Below are positions 25,677 through 34,609 of a DNA stretch of 64,000 nucleotides, piece after piece. Positions within the stretch are counted from its first letter, which is position 1. Each line of letters opens with the position of its first letter. The position numbers and the translations under genes are program-made. Source of the stretch: Candidatus Woesearchaeota archaeon (GTDB lineage Archaea > Nanobdellota > Nanobdellia > Woesearchaeales > GW2011-AR9); NCBI GenBank assembly GCA_945861715.1, contig CAMAVK010000001.1, positions 372,001-436,000 of the forward strand. Reading direction: 5' to 3'. The notes below the pieces were generated by a model. It had not been told where the DNA came from, made no database searches, and was given only the letters and a program-made list of their open reading frames with translations.

Positions 25677-25740
25677 ATGGAGTTATACTCGTATCTAAGA
25701 CGACAAGCATAAAGTAAATAAACTCCATGCGTTATACTCA
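25677..25740. repeat. Inverted and direct repeats between gins51 and yggU
   Basis: ATGGAGTT (25677-25684) and AACTCCAT (25721-25728) are a perfect inverted repeat. Each arm is followed closely by a direct copy of GTTATACTC (from 25682 and 25731). They lie in the intergenic gap between two divergent genes and may form an operator. Confidence 0.35.
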
Positions 25741-25745
25741 TTACA

Positions 25746-25997
25746 ATGGTAAATATCCCTTCAATACCAATTGAAAAATACATAATACGCAATACTATTT
25801 CCCTATATGTAGTTCCCGGCTCATCTCAAATAACCTTAACTGAACATGACAACTCCCTCAAACTCTACATTCACGCTCAGCCAGAAGATAACAAAGCCAA
25901 TCAAGCTGTCATCCAATACTTCAAGAAAACATACAAATTAAACGTCAGAATCAAACTCGGGCAAAAATGCAGAGATAAAGTGTTAGAAATTATATAA
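25746..25997 (+). CDS. YggU/DUF167 family protein
   Basis: 83 residues. Matches UPF0235: VVPGSSQITLTEHDNSLKLY, then QPEDNKANQAVIQYFKKTY and LGQKCRDKVLEI. The PxDxKAN-type motif is the family hallmark. Function is uncharacterised across bacteria and archaea. Length is typical. Confidence 0.88.
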   Translation: MVNIPSIPIEKYIIRNTISLYVVPGSSQITLTEHDNSLKLYIHAQPEDNKANQAVIQYFKKTYKLNVRIKLGQKCRDKVLEII

Positions 25998-26033
25998 TAA
26001 TTCACTTAAAAATAAATTCTCTTGATTACACAA

Positions 26034-26297
26034 TCAATTCTTTTGAGCAAAATAAGTATCCACAATCCGTGCTAATCCAGAATCTTCCACTCGCAATGTT
26101 ATTGACTTACCTTCATCCGTTTCCTTAAACGTAGAAAATCGTGCGCAAGAATCAAACTGTTTCGATTTCCCATCATCAATAGTACCCGTTGGCATTCCAA
26201 AATACGAATTTGCTTTAAATGAACCTTCCCCTTCTAAATATTGAGTTAAAGCAGAAAATGTACTCTTCTCTATTTGATATTCAACAATTCTTTTCAT
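26034..26297 (-). CDS. Hypothetical protein, 87 residues
   Basis: The ATG at 26297 is set by a TATA box (26317-26326 on the minus strand) 29 bases upstream. Short alpha/beta-looking product (MKRIVEYQIEKSTFSALTQY ... LRVEDSGLARIVDTYFAQ). No Cys pair or membrane segment. Not recognised. Confidence 0.6.
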   Translation of the reverse strand: MKRIVEYQIEKSTFSALTQYLEGEGSFKANSYFGMPTGTIDDGKSKQFDSCARFSTFKETDEGKSITLRVEDSGLARIVDTYFAQKN

Positions 26298-26386
26298 ACT
26301 AACAAGCACAAATTATCTTTTATAAATATTTATATTCTAAAAAAACACTCCGAAAATAAAAGAAAAAATCAAAGTAAAAATCTCAA

Positions 26387-26710
26387 CTAACACTTAGCGA
26401 GTATCGCATCAATTTTCTGTTTCAAAATTGCTTTCGGGGCAAATCCCACAATACGATCTACTTCTTCCCCATTCTTGAACACTATTAAACATGGAATACC
26501 AGTAACCGCCGAATCTGCTGCAACATCAGGATAGTCTTCTGTTGAAATCTTTGCAAAGTTCAATTTTCCTTTATACTCTGATGAAACCTCTTCAAAGACT
26601 GGAGCCAGCATGCGACAAGGACCGCACCACGTTGCCCAGAAATCAACAATAACTGGAATTTTCTCCTTAATTATACTCTCAAATTGCGTATTTGTAAGTT
26701 CCGTAACCAT
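26387..26710 (-). CDS. trxA: Thioredoxin
   Basis: 107 residues from ATG 26710, with GGAGGGG Shine-Dalgarno upstream; an in-frame upstream start is less likely. The redox motif WCGPC lies at residues 28-32 in [20 protein letters not shown], with the cis-Pro in [19 protein letters not shown]. The extra Cys beside the cis-Pro is unusual, and there is a C-terminal Cys. It is divergent from a membrane protein with a thioredoxin-like domain, suggesting electron transfer between them. Confidence 0.95.
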   Translation of the reverse strand: MVTELTNTQFESIIKEKIPVIVDFWATWCGPCRMLAPVFEEVSSEYKGKLNFAKISTEDYPDVAADSAVTGIPCLIVFKNGEEVDRIVGFAPKAILKQKIDAILAKC

Positions 26711-26880
26711 AGTAAACCCCTCCAAAAGTGAAATCAGTACCTTTCGCAAACGAATAAGTATATAAATATAAGCTCAGTTAAGAACACTATTATAAAGGAA
26801 ATTACCTCTCCCCAAAGAGGCTAACAAATATCGCAACTTCCTCTAAATAAGCGTCTAAAATTAAAACCAAAGGTGAAAAG

Positions 26881-28035
26881 ATGATAATAAACAAGTTATA
26901 TGCAATTCTAATACTCTTAATTTTAACCGTAAGCTTCAGCGCAGTAGCTGCACTTCCTACTGAAAATGATTGTGTTCTCTATTTTTATGGAACAAACTGT
27001 AATCATTGTGTAGCACCAGGAGATATGTTGCATAAACTTAATCTCAAATATCCAAGCATTCATATAAAAACGTACGATGTATACAGCAATCCTGAAAACA
27101 AAGCCCTTCTGGAATCCTACTTCCAAAATTACGCGATCCCCAAAACATCCCAAAGCCTTCCCGTTATTCTCATTGGTGATACCTATTTCATTGGGGACCA
27201 AGCAATAAGCACTCTGGTAGAAAATTATATTCTCTCAGGCGATCACTACGAGTGCCCTCAGCCTATTTCAAAGCAAATTGTGGGGGTGGCAGGACAAGGT
27301 TCACCAATTAATAATTTTGAGACCCTATCCTATGGAACAATTTTCAAAGCAGCAATTAAAGACAGCTTCTCACCTTTCTTAATGGTCATGTTTCTCCTTT
27401 TAATAGCCCTCGTTGGAAGTTTAAAAGATTGTGAAGAAATTCGTAGACGAAGTATGTACTTTTTAATAGGCGCCTTCGTAACCTATATCCTCTACACCTT
27501 TGCCGTCTTAAGTGGATTCTCTCCTGATGGAGCACCAAAATATTTCGCAAAAGCCGCCGGACTCATCGCCATTTTCGCAGGAATGTATATCATACGAAAT
27601 TTTGTCCTAGGCAAAAAAGGATTAGTTGCACAATTACCTAAAGCCAGAAAACGCCACATTGAAGGAAAAGTAGGGACAACCTTCCTCTCTGACGCCGGTT
27701 TCCTCTGGCTTGGACTTCTCACCGCATTGATGACAATTCCTACCACCAGCGCCATCCTTCCAGCATTAAGAAATCTGTATTTAGAGCCAACATGGACATC
27801 AACTCTTGTACCAATGCTTCTATTCTACCTTATCATCTTAGCAATTCCAATGATGATATTGGCGCTTGGAGTATATCTCACGAGATGGTACTTTGACTAC
27901 ACAGGAGTTGTTCGAGGCGGTGGCTCAGAGCGAAGAATAGAAATCTGGCAGCGTCATCACTTGAAGTTATTCAGATTATTCATGAGTCTGCTTGCAATAA
28001 TTATCGGAATGTATGTACTCTTTGCACACATCTAA
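26881..28035 (+). CDS. Membrane protein: thioredoxin-like domain fused to CcdA/DsbD-like helices
   Basis: 384 residues. Signal peptide (residues 1-25), then an extracytoplasmic thioredoxin-like domain with CNHC at 40-43 (VLYFYGTNCNHCVAPGDMLH). About seven transmembrane segments follow from residue ~155 (FLMVMFLLLIALVGSLKD and onwards). CcdA/DsbD proteins carry a Cys in the first helix motif (NPC/SPC); here the equivalent reads DSFSPF, so the membrane shuttle Cys is missing. GGTGAAAAG precedes the ATG. It is probably a thiol-disulfide protein, but electron transfer through the membrane by the usual cysteines is doubtful. Confidence 0.7.
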   Translation: MIINKLYAILILLILTVSFSAVAALPTENDCVLYFYGTNCNHCVAPGDMLHKLNLKYPSIHIKTYDVYSNPENKALLESYFQNYAIPKTSQSLPVILIGDTYFIGDQAISTLVENYILSGDHYECPQPISKQIVGVAGQGSPINNFETLSYGTIFKAAIKDSFSPFLMVMFLLLIALVGSLKDCEEIRRRSMYFLIGAFVTYILYTFAVLSGFSPDGAPKYFAKAAGLIAIFAGMYIIRNFVLGKKGLVAQLPKARKRHIEGKVGTTFLSDAGFLWLGLLTALMTIPTTSAILPALRNLYLEPTWTSTLVPMLLFYLIILAIPMMILALGVYLTRWYFDYTGVVRGGGSERRIEIWQRHHLKLFRLFMSLLAIIIGMYVLFAHI

Positions 28036-28182
28036 CTTCAAGTTAAACACATCAACCAACAATAAAATTTATTTTATTTTTTTAAAATTCAAAAAGTTTC
28101 TTTTTTACTTTATCTTTGAACCAAAAATATCAAATAGAATTATTCAAGGTATATACTCTAAATCAACCTATAAACTCAACTT

Positions 28183-28189
28183 ATAAACC
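28183..28189 (+). promoter_or_regulatory. TATA box of nth
   Basis: TTATAAA begins 30 bases before the ATG at 28213. Confidence 0.55.
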
Positions 28190-28212
28190 AAGCTCAACTC
28201 AACCCATCACCA

Positions 28213-28992
28213 ATGAAAAAACCAACCCTCCCAAAACCAAGCACTCATTTCATTACTATTCCACTGAACTCGACTCCCGCACTAAAAGTTTCTCCGTTTA
28301 TCCCTGCTCCCATCTCGCACCCTATTCCGTTAACCAATACCCAACAAATATTCATCGCCACTCTTGACATTCTCGAAAAGACACGAACCCAAAAAACGAT
28401 GCTAGAATCCCTCCCCACATTCACTCCCTACCAACTTTTAGTAGCTACCATGCTCTCGGCAAGAACTAAAGATTCCACTACTATCCCCATCGTCAAGAAC
28501 CTCTTCAAACTTCATCCCACTCCCAAAAAAATCTCGGAACTTAAATTGAGCGAACTCGAACGACTTATCTACGGCGTGGGTTTCCACCACACCAAATCAA
28601 ACCACCTTCATGAACTATCATATCTCATTCACACAAAATATAAAGATCAATGTCCATCCACCCAAGATGCGCTCACCTCCCTCCCTGGTGTTGGTCGAAA
28701 AACCGCGAACTGTATCCTCAATTACGCATTCAATACCCCCGCAATCGCTGTAGACATTCACGTGCATCGAATCACGAACCGTCTTGGTTGGATTAAAACC
28801 ACATCTCCCGAAGAAACCGAAGACGCACTCATGGAAATTCTACCAACAGAGCAATGGATCAGAATAAACAAACTTCTCGTCGTACACGGTCAAACAATTT
28901 GTGAGCCGCGAAAACCAAAATGTAATCTCTGCCCAATCACAAAGTACTGCGAGTATTTTCAAAAACAAGCAAAGATCACGCCATCAAAATAA
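28213..28992 (+). CDS. nth: Endonuclease III
   Basis: 259 residues. Bifunctional glycosylase/AP lyase for oxidised pyrimidines. The core starts near residue 50 with YQLLVATMLSARTKDSTT. The helix-hairpin-helix LPGVGRKTANCIL carries the catalytic Lys, VDIHVHRITNRLG the catalytic Asp, and a 4Fe-4S set (CEPRKPKCNLCPITKYC) closes the protein. The N-terminal ~45 residues are a Pro-rich extension not found in most Nth. The stop region is repeated at 28993-29005. Confidence 0.95.
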   Translation: MKKPTLPKPSTHFITIPLNSTPALKVSPFIPAPISHPIPLTNTQQIFIATLDILEKTRTQKTMLESLPTFTPYQLLVATMLSARTKDSTTIPIVKNLFKLHPTPKKISELKLSELERLIYGVGFHHTKSNHLHELSYLIHTKYKDQCPSTQDALTSLPGVGRKTANCILNYAFNTPAIAVDIHVHRITNRLGWIKTTSPEETEDALMEILPTEQWIRINKLLVVHGQTICEPRKPKCNLCPITKYCEYFQKQAKITPSK

Positions 28993-29005
28993 CCATCCCA
29001 AATAA
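28981..29005 (+). repeat. Tandem echo of the nth stop region
   Basis: CCATCAAAATAA (28981-28992, the last codons and stop) is followed at once by CCATCCCAAATAA (28993-29005). Confidence 0.55.
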
Positions 29006-29115
29006 TTCTTCTGAAATATTTTTGCTTTGTCTCACTTTCCCTCACCAGATTTCGTATTTTTCGTATATATACCCTTTAGCCAACGTTAATATCACTCTCT
29101 CACCCCAAACGAATC

Positions 29116-29688
29116 ATGAACTATGGTGGACTTTGTATTGAATATGGAAAAAGTGTAAATGCCACAGCTGCAGCCATTACTATTTTCAACAAAAAGCAGG
29201 ATTGCATCGAACGTCAAACCTGCTATATTTATCCATCAATTCCGTTTAGCGAGGAAAATAGATACTCCCGAGATCGAGCAACCTTTGAAATCCTAATGTC
29301 GCTTGTACGTGAAATAGTGGATGTCCTCGTATTCTATAGAAAAGGAACAGGAGCAACATACAATTTGGCATCTAAAATTGGAGAAGAATACCATTTTCCT
29401 ACCTTTGCTCTTGCAGACAGTTTAAACACGGGAAGATATGAACCCCTCCCAAATAATGCTGGGTCATACGTAAAAGTCGACAAAGAAATCGGACCAGACA
29501 CCTACGCTCTTCGTACGTTATCATTTCATAAACCAATATACCTTGAAGTCGGGTATAATCTTGAAGCAAATCAAGTAATTCCTTTAACCTTTGAGTTCTC
29601 AAAAAATTTTAGAACTCCTGAAATTGTCAGAAACGCAAGAGTATTAGCACGTCAAACATTACGTGAAAATTTAGCAGACAGATTATAA
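29116..29688 (+). CDS. Hypothetical protein, 190 residues
   Basis: Soluble protein starting MNYGGLCIEYGKSVNATAAA, with basic helices at the end (NARVLARQTLRENLADR). The segment VFYRKGTGATYNLASKIG is Gly/Thr-rich. No known motif. It converges on the gene at 29706. Not recognised. Confidence 0.6.
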   Translation: MNYGGLCIEYGKSVNATAAAITIFNKKQDCIERQTCYIYPSIPFSEENRYSRDRATFEILMSLVREIVDVLVFYRKGTGATYNLASKIGEEYHFPTFALADSLNTGRYEPLPNNAGSYVKVDKEIGPDTYALRTLSFHKPIYLEVGYNLEANQVIPLTFEFSKNFRTPEIVRNARVLARQTLRENLADRL

Positions 29689-29705
29689 CATCTGGTTGCA
29701 GAATT

Positions 29706-30323
29706 CTATATCCCTACACGATGTGTGATAGTTACATCTCGAAGCGTTGTGCGATAAAAATCAAGACGTTTATTCACATAATCTTGATGCAAATCCTTCT
29801 CAAATAAAACGCATACAGTATAATCGCGTTTGCAAGCAGCAGGAACAAAACCACACACCTCAATAGGCCGAGTTATACGAGGTAGTTCTCGAGAATCAAA
29901 TTGTCGAATAATCAAATAGTATCGATCTCCTTCAGTAGCATGTAATCTCGAACGGATTCCAAAGACAGGATCAGTTTTGAAATACTCACCTTCCTCCGCT
30001 ACATAAGCGTTTGAATGCCCCTCTTCATTACCATAAAATGTGGTATTTACAATTGCTTGAAGCGTCTCAAAACTATCTTCTCCGCCCCGCGGTTCTATAC
30101 CATGGATCCCTGGCTGAACTCGAAACACATAATCGCCTTCATCAATGTGGAACCGTGAAAAAACATATCCCCCTCGGTGCGCAAGCGGCACAATCAGTGG
30201 CCTAATCTTCGAGCTTCCAAGACGTGCCTCAACCGCAAGAGCTCGCTCAAGTGTGGATGGAAAATGGGAAAATTCCTCTGCTTTCAAATTCAACCCATCA
30301 GAAGTGATACTGACATGTTCCAT
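29706..30323 (-). CDS. Hypothetical protein, 205 residues
   Basis: Starts MEHVSITSDGLNLKAEEFSH; beta-rich, with Arg-Gly-rich turns (HRGGYVFSRFHIDEGDYVF) and two Cys in VCGFVPAACKRDY. No signal peptide or membrane segment. Not recognised. Confidence 0.6.
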   Translation of the reverse strand: MEHVSITSDGLNLKAEEFSHFPSTLERALAVEARLGSSKIRPLIVPLAHRGGYVFSRFHIDEGDYVFRVQPGIHGIEPRGGEDSFETLQAIVNTTFYGNEEGHSNAYVAEEGEYFKTDPVFGIRSRLHATEGDRYYLIIRQFDSRELPRITRPIEVCGFVPAACKRDYTVCVLFEKDLHQDYVNKRLDFYRTTLRDVTITHRVGI

Positions 30324-30358
30324 ATATATTGTGATATTTGTCTAATTAATAAATCACC

Positions 30359-30637
30359 CTACCATTTCACTTTATGCGGCGATCTTCGAGACGTCGCATG
30401 CAACACTTCTGCGGTCTTTACCAGTGCAACAACCATCCAAATCGCATTTAAAATCACAAACGGCCATGCCGTTAGTGACCAACCATAATACAAAAGAAGC
30501 AACGACCCAATCACATTCATCACGTTATATCGAAGCGTATCTTGTCGCCATGCAACGAGAAACTCATCAAGAATAAATGCAACCAAAATACAAATCATCC
30601 CAACAATCCCTGCAAATAAAGTAAATGTCAAAACCAT
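30359..30637 (-). CDS. CBU_0592-family small membrane protein
   Basis: 92 residues from ATG 30637, preceded by AAAGGAGGATAAA, a strong Shine-Dalgarno sequence. Three helices: FAGIVGMICILVAFILDEFL, then RYNVMNVIGSLLLLYYGW and WPFVILNAIWMVVALV. The Asn-Val-Ile-Gly and final Ile-Trp helix match the CBU_0592 family of three-helix proteins of unknown function. Confidence 0.65.
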   Translation of the reverse strand: MVLTFTLFAGIVGMICILVAFILDEFLVAWRQDTLRYNVMNVIGSLLLLYYGWSLTAWPFVILNAIWMVVALVKTAEVLHATSRRSPHKVKW

Positions 30638-30708
30638 TTTATCCTCCTTTCCGACTAAAAAAAATATTTTAATCAGCAATCAACAACCAACCAATTACAA
30701 AGTACAAA

Positions 30709-31317
30709 TCACCGAAGCGGCATCTTCCGTAAATTCTGCTGATCCGCAATCGACACCAAATGCCGACCTAAATCACGAACAATGAACTTCTGCTTCTCCG
30801 CTGTTCTTTTCAACGTTGCCAAATATTTCAAATGCGGCATCTGCATCATATATACTGCCTCATCAAGTGAGAGCGTCTTATGTAACAACTCTGTAATCTC
30901 ATGGTAATGTGACTCAACCATTTTAATAGAAGTATCATACTCACGTAGTTGCGCAATCGTAGCGGGTAGGCTCATATAATCATCATTAAGTAATTGCGAA
31001 GTAAGCATCTTTGCTTTTGCATGATTCCCTTGAAAGTTTGCAAGTTTCCAATCAATCAATTGACGCACATGACTTCGAATCTTCTCTTGCACTTTCACAT
31101 TGCGTTGCGCCTTATCAAGCTGAACATCCATAACTTGCAATTTAGAATTAACGTTATCTTTAACATTATTTGGTAAATCTCTCAGAAAAGAAAAGTTTCC
31201 ATTTGCATTATCCTTTAACGGTGCAATCCATGCTTCTCTAAAATCTGCCAGCACGCGCGAGCTATCATCAAGCGAGTGCACCTCTTTACGCAGATCTCCA
31301 AGATCCCTAACATCCAT
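30709..31317 (-). CDS. Hypothetical helical protein, 202 residues
   Basis: Almost all helical, with long amphipathic stretches (VMDVQLDKAQRNVKVQEKIR; YHEITELLHKTLSLDEAVYM), likely coiled-coil. A TTTATATACG box upstream suits the ATG at 31317. No known domain. Confidence 0.6.
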   Translation of the reverse strand: MDVRDLGDLRKEVHSLDDSSRVLADFREAWIAPLKDNANGNFSFLRDLPNNVKDNVNSKLQVMDVQLDKAQRNVKVQEKIRSHVRQLIDWKLANFQGNHAKAKMLTSQLLNDDYMSLPATIAQLREYDTSIKMVESHYHEITELLHKTLSLDEAVYMMQMPHLKYLATLKRTAEKQKFIVRDLGRHLVSIADQQNLRKMPLR

Positions 31318-31472
31318 AGCTCAATAACCCTATTTTACGTATATAAACCTTGTGCTTATTCACCCTGTAATAAGGCATAGAAAATCACTCTTTAGCGCAT
31401 CTAAAAAATGCATTTCACAAATATTGACTATTCAAGAAAAAGAAACAAAAAAAAGAAAAAAAGGCCCCCGGT

Positions 31473-31925
31473 CTACTCGAGGTACATCTTAAGGCGATCT
31501 TGATTAAGTTCCCACTTTGCTGAAATCTTTCCTTCACGCTTGTAATACTTAGCAAGTCTTCGAATCTTAGAAGTTGCTAAAATGAGACCACGCCCAGCTG
31601 TCATATCATGTTTATTTTTAAGCAAATGACTCTTAATTGCAATCAACTTTCGAATAAGCGATAACATATCCTCTGGAAGTTCAGTTGCAACATCATGTTC
31701 CTTCATGATAACAGCTACCGACTTACCAGTAAGTGCTTTAACACTATTTACACCGTGAGAATCTCGAAGAATCATACCTACTTCAGATCCACTCTTACCT
31801 GACTTAGCGTACTTTACAACAAGTTTCTCAACTTCCTTATCCTTATACGGAGCCCAAGAAGGTGTATGTTTAGCTGGCTTCTTACTACCTGCCTTACCCT
31901 TTGCTCCACTATGCATTCGTGCCAT
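31473..31925 (-). CDS. rps15: Ribosomal protein S15 (uS15, archaeal S13e type)
   Basis: 150 residues from ATG 31925, with GAGGAA Shine-Dalgarno upstream. The N-terminal S13-like extension starts MARMHSGAKGKAGSKKPAKH and continues through SWAPYKDKEVEKLVVKYAKS. The S15 core follows: IRKLIAIKSHLLKNKHDMTA, then LILATSKIRRLAKYYKREGK. This is the archaeal/eukaryotic two-part architecture. Confidence 0.96.
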   Translation of the reverse strand: MARMHSGAKGKAGSKKPAKHTPSWAPYKDKEVEKLVVKYAKSGKSGSEVGMILRDSHGVNSVKALTGKSVAVIMKEHDVATELPEDMLSLIRKLIAIKSHLLKNKHDMTAGRGLILATSKIRRLAKYYKREGKISAKWELNQDRLKMYLE

Positions 31926-32202
31926 GGTTATTCCTCTATTAGTTTTTTTAAATCGAGAATGAGATTCATAAGTCCCGCCTGTGTTTACCAACAATTCAAC
32001 CTGCTCACATAAAGCCTGATCAAACTATCGCAACTGCAACGTATACTCATCAACTCTCTTAAGTACAGACAAGCCATAAAGACCGATCTGCCCCTCGAAT
32101 ACAACCTAACTTGCAACTTTCTTTAAAAAGCTTACTCTTATTTCCTCCTATCACCCTACCACAACCCACAATGTTTATAACTCCAAAAATAATTTTAAAA
32201 CC

Positions 32203-32757
32203 ATGGTAACACCTATTGGTAATCAAGGCAATAACATCCCTTGGAGAGAACCTGTTGTTCTCAGCCCGGCCTATGTCTCAGGAGATTTCGCAGGTGCACG
32301 AGAAATTTTTGCTGCAATTAATCGATCCGTAACTAATCTCAATCTTGTAAGTGGCGACATCATTCCTCAAATACATCCTACTCTATACTCCAATATAACT
32401 CGAGACGGGGCTCAAACAAAAATCTCAGAATACTATCACCAAAATTTCCCTCCTAAAGATGGTGAAAAAAGATACCCAGTTACTCCACTGCAAAGAGCAT
32501 ACCTACAAGATGGCTTCACCGTACTTGAAACACTTACTCTTAACGCGCACGATCTTCCTGACTATCTTATTTTTCTAAACAGTACATATGGTGCTCTCTC
32601 ATCAAATCAGCATTGCACTTACGGCTCAAAAATAAGTCCTGCAGACCATCTCAATTTTGCAATCGCCCAACAAATTCACGCTAAAGGAAATCAAACAGGC
32701 GTAGACCTCACACTCTATATTCGATTCCAACTACCGGTAAATAAATCAGAGAAATAA
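32203..32757 (+). CDS. Hypothetical protein, 184 residues
   Basis: TTTATAAC at 32174 is 29 bases before the ATG. The product starts MVTPIGNQGNNIPWREPVVL, contains LQRAYLQDGFTVLETLTLNA and ends FQLPVNKSEK. No signal peptide or membrane span. The last codons are repeated downstream. Not recognised. Confidence 0.6.
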   Translation: MVTPIGNQGNNIPWREPVVLSPAYVSGDFAGAREIFAAINRSVTNLNLVSGDIIPQIHPTLYSNITRDGAQTKISEYYHQNFPPKDGEKRYPVTPLQRAYLQDGFTVLETLTLNAHDLPDYLIFLNSTYGALSSNQHCTYGSKISPADHLNFAIAQQIHAKGNQTGVDLTLYIRFQLPVNKSEK

Positions 32758-32768
32758 ATCAGAAAAAT
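32740..32768 (+). repeat. Period-13 tandem repeat across the stop of the gene at 32203
   Basis: AATAAATCAGAGAAAT (32740-32755) and AATAAATCAGAAAAAT (32753-32768) overlap with a 13-base period. Both copies spell Lys-Ser-Glu-Lys-stop; the sole difference (GAG/GAA) is synonymous in that reading. Confidence 0.65.
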
Positions 32769-32830
32769 AAACATCCAAAGTAGACATTAAATCCATAATC
32801 CTTATAAATAAAAATTTCTCTAGCATCATT

Positions 32831-33388
32831 ATGAAAAGAATTCACCTTGCCATAATCATCATACTCGTTGTACTCATTGCAGTCTTTATTGCTCGAAATA
32901 CTGGAATTGGAAATGCGACAACCACCAATATCCAAGTCTCAGATAAACCAACAATTAACAACGCACAACCCTCTTCCTCACCTAATATCACTCCATCCTC
33001 AACAGACAATAAAGACAATGACGATGATGAAATATCATCGCCACAAACAACATCTTCATCAATAAATTCGAGTACACAATCAAACACGCAATCAAACTTA
33101 TCTACTCAAAACGAGCCTACTGCAACATCGGCTTCAGGTATAACCATAACCGAACTCGCAACGCACAACTCTCGAAGTGATTGTTGGATAGTGTACCAAA
33201 AAAAAGTGTACGATATAACCTCATTCCTTCCAAGGCATCCAGGTGGAATCAATGCAATTGCTAGACACTGTGGGACCCAAGGATTTGAAAATGCATTCGT
33301 ACAACAACATGGAACAAGCAAAGTCTCAATGATGATGAAAGTAACCACCTTCATCGGTGACTTCGATGTTGTAGGGACAATGCAATAA
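32831..33388 (+). CDS. Membrane-anchored cytochrome b5-like protein
   Basis: 185 residues. N-terminal signal anchor (IHLAIIIILVVLIAVFIA), then a ~85-residue Ser/Thr/Asn/Asp linker that includes an acidic run, then a cytochrome b5-like heme domain. The domain has HNSRSDCWIVYQKKVYDI, FLPRHPGGINAI with one axial His in HPGG, and FVQQHGTSK with the second. Both heme ligands are kept. It is probably exposed outside the cell. A TTATAAA box starts 29 bases upstream. Confidence 0.85.
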   Translation: MKRIHLAIIIILVVLIAVFIARNTGIGNATTTNIQVSDKPTINNAQPSSSPNITPSSTDNKDNDDDEISSPQTTSSSINSSTQSNTQSNLSTQNEPTATSASGITITELATHNSRSDCWIVYQKKVYDITSFLPRHPGGINAIARHCGTQGFENAFVQQHGTSKVSMMMKVTTFIGDFDVVGTMQ

Positions 33389-33441
33389 GTAATACCCATA
33401 AATGCAACAACAGAATCAACCCCCAATTAGGAAAAAATAAA

Positions 33442-33846
33442 ATGAAAAACAACCAACCAAAAGACTACTCAACACTTATCTTACGAATCTCCTTAGCACT
33501 CGTATTTCTGTACTTCGGATTTTCTCAAGCGCTCACACCAGATAATTGGACTGGTTATCTACCCGGATTCATGACAAACACTATCATTACACCTACTAAC
33601 ATAGTGGTGATGAATGGTATCATGGAAATCGTACTTGGAATTTTTCTTGCAATCGGCCTATTCACAAAATTCGCATCCCTCCTACTCGGCCTTCATCTAA
33701 TCGGAATCGCAGCAACAATCGGATTCAACCCTTTAGGAGTACGCGACTTCGGACTAGCTGCTGCGACTCTCTCCTTATTTTTCTCCGGAGCAGGAAAATG
33801 GAGCATAGACAACAAAAACGCAAAACAGGAAACAAAAGAAGAGTAG
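33442..33846 (+). CDS. DoxX-family membrane protein
   Basis: 134 residues, four helices. LRISLALVFLYFGFSQALTP, then NGIMEIVLGIFLAIGLFTKF and AATLSLFFSGAGKWSID are typical of the DoxX/DoxD-like group, whose members relate to thiosulfate:quinone oxidoreductase or redox stress. It follows the cytochrome b5 gene by 53 bases on the same strand, so a shared redox role is possible. Confidence 0.8.
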   Translation: MKNNQPKDYSTLILRISLALVFLYFGFSQALTPDNWTGYLPGFMTNTIITPTNIVVMNGIMEIVLGIFLAIGLFTKFASLLLGLHLIGIAATIGFNPLGVRDFGLAAATLSLFFSGAGKWSIDNKNAKQETKEE

Positions 33847-33894
33847 GTCACAAGAATCTAAATCTTTTTATGTTCCATCTTGATTTAAACTAAA

Positions 33895-34473
33895 TCAACG
33901 AAATAAAACCCCTCCAACATCATAATCAAATCTAAATATTTCAATAATACGTGAGATTGCTGTTTTTTCAACAACTGAGTCGCTATCTGTAAACACAAAG
34001 ATATCACCTTTTGCAACTTTCAACCCTTCAGCAATCGCTTTCTTCTTTCCAGAATTATGTGGCATATCAATGATTTTCACAATAGGGTTAGATTCAAACG
34101 ATGCCAAAACACGACGAGTAGAATCAGTACTACAATCATTAACAACAATTATTTCTTTTGGTGAATAATCAGATTCCAGAAGTGACCTAATACAGGTCCA
34201 ATAATCTTCTCATCATTATATACTGCAAGAACACAAGACACCAGGGGCTTTTTCCCATCCATCTTCAACCCCCTGTTTCCTAATTTCCGCTGATATATCA
34301 ATATACTTATGAGCAAAGTAGAAAAAGAGAAATATTACTACCGTGACAAGTACACCATAGGCAACAAAAATTGGATTAGCGTTAATTTGAAAAAATAATT
34401 TTCCATTGAGAACTAACACTAATAACATCAAAATAACCAAAATCAATAAATTTCGAACCGCTCGCGATGCCAT
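33895..34473 (-). pseudogene. Glycosyltransferase family 2 remnant, at least two frameshifts, truncated
   Basis: Three frames must be joined. Frame 1 (from ATG 34473) encodes two membrane helices (NLLILVILMLLVLVLNGKLF). Frame 2 gives KKPLVSCVLAVYNDEKIIGP, the start of a GT2 domain. Frame 3 gives LLESDYSPKEIIVVNDCSTD and continues through GKKKAIAEGLKVAKGDIFVF and TDSDSVVEK (the DxD motif), ending in a stop at 33895. That stop lies well before the end of a normal GT-A domain. The gene is dead unless the assembly is wrong. Confidence 0.8.
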
Positions 34474-34596
34474 AGGGTGTCTCCTGACGAAGAGCTTCCG
34501 TCAATTTGGGTAGTAGTATCTTCACTTCAGATGAAACAGCAAGAAAAAAGAAAACGTCAAAATAACCGTATCAACCATAGTTAATAAAAATTACAT

Positions 34597-34609
34597 ATAT
34601 AGGGGGGAT
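34597..34609 (+). repeat. ATATAGGGGGGAT motif, copy 1
   Basis: A 13-base word with a G6 run, flanked by alternating AT. It recurs exactly at 36210-36222. It lies in the 257-base gene-free gap 34474-34730, where nothing else is evident. Confidence 0.4.
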
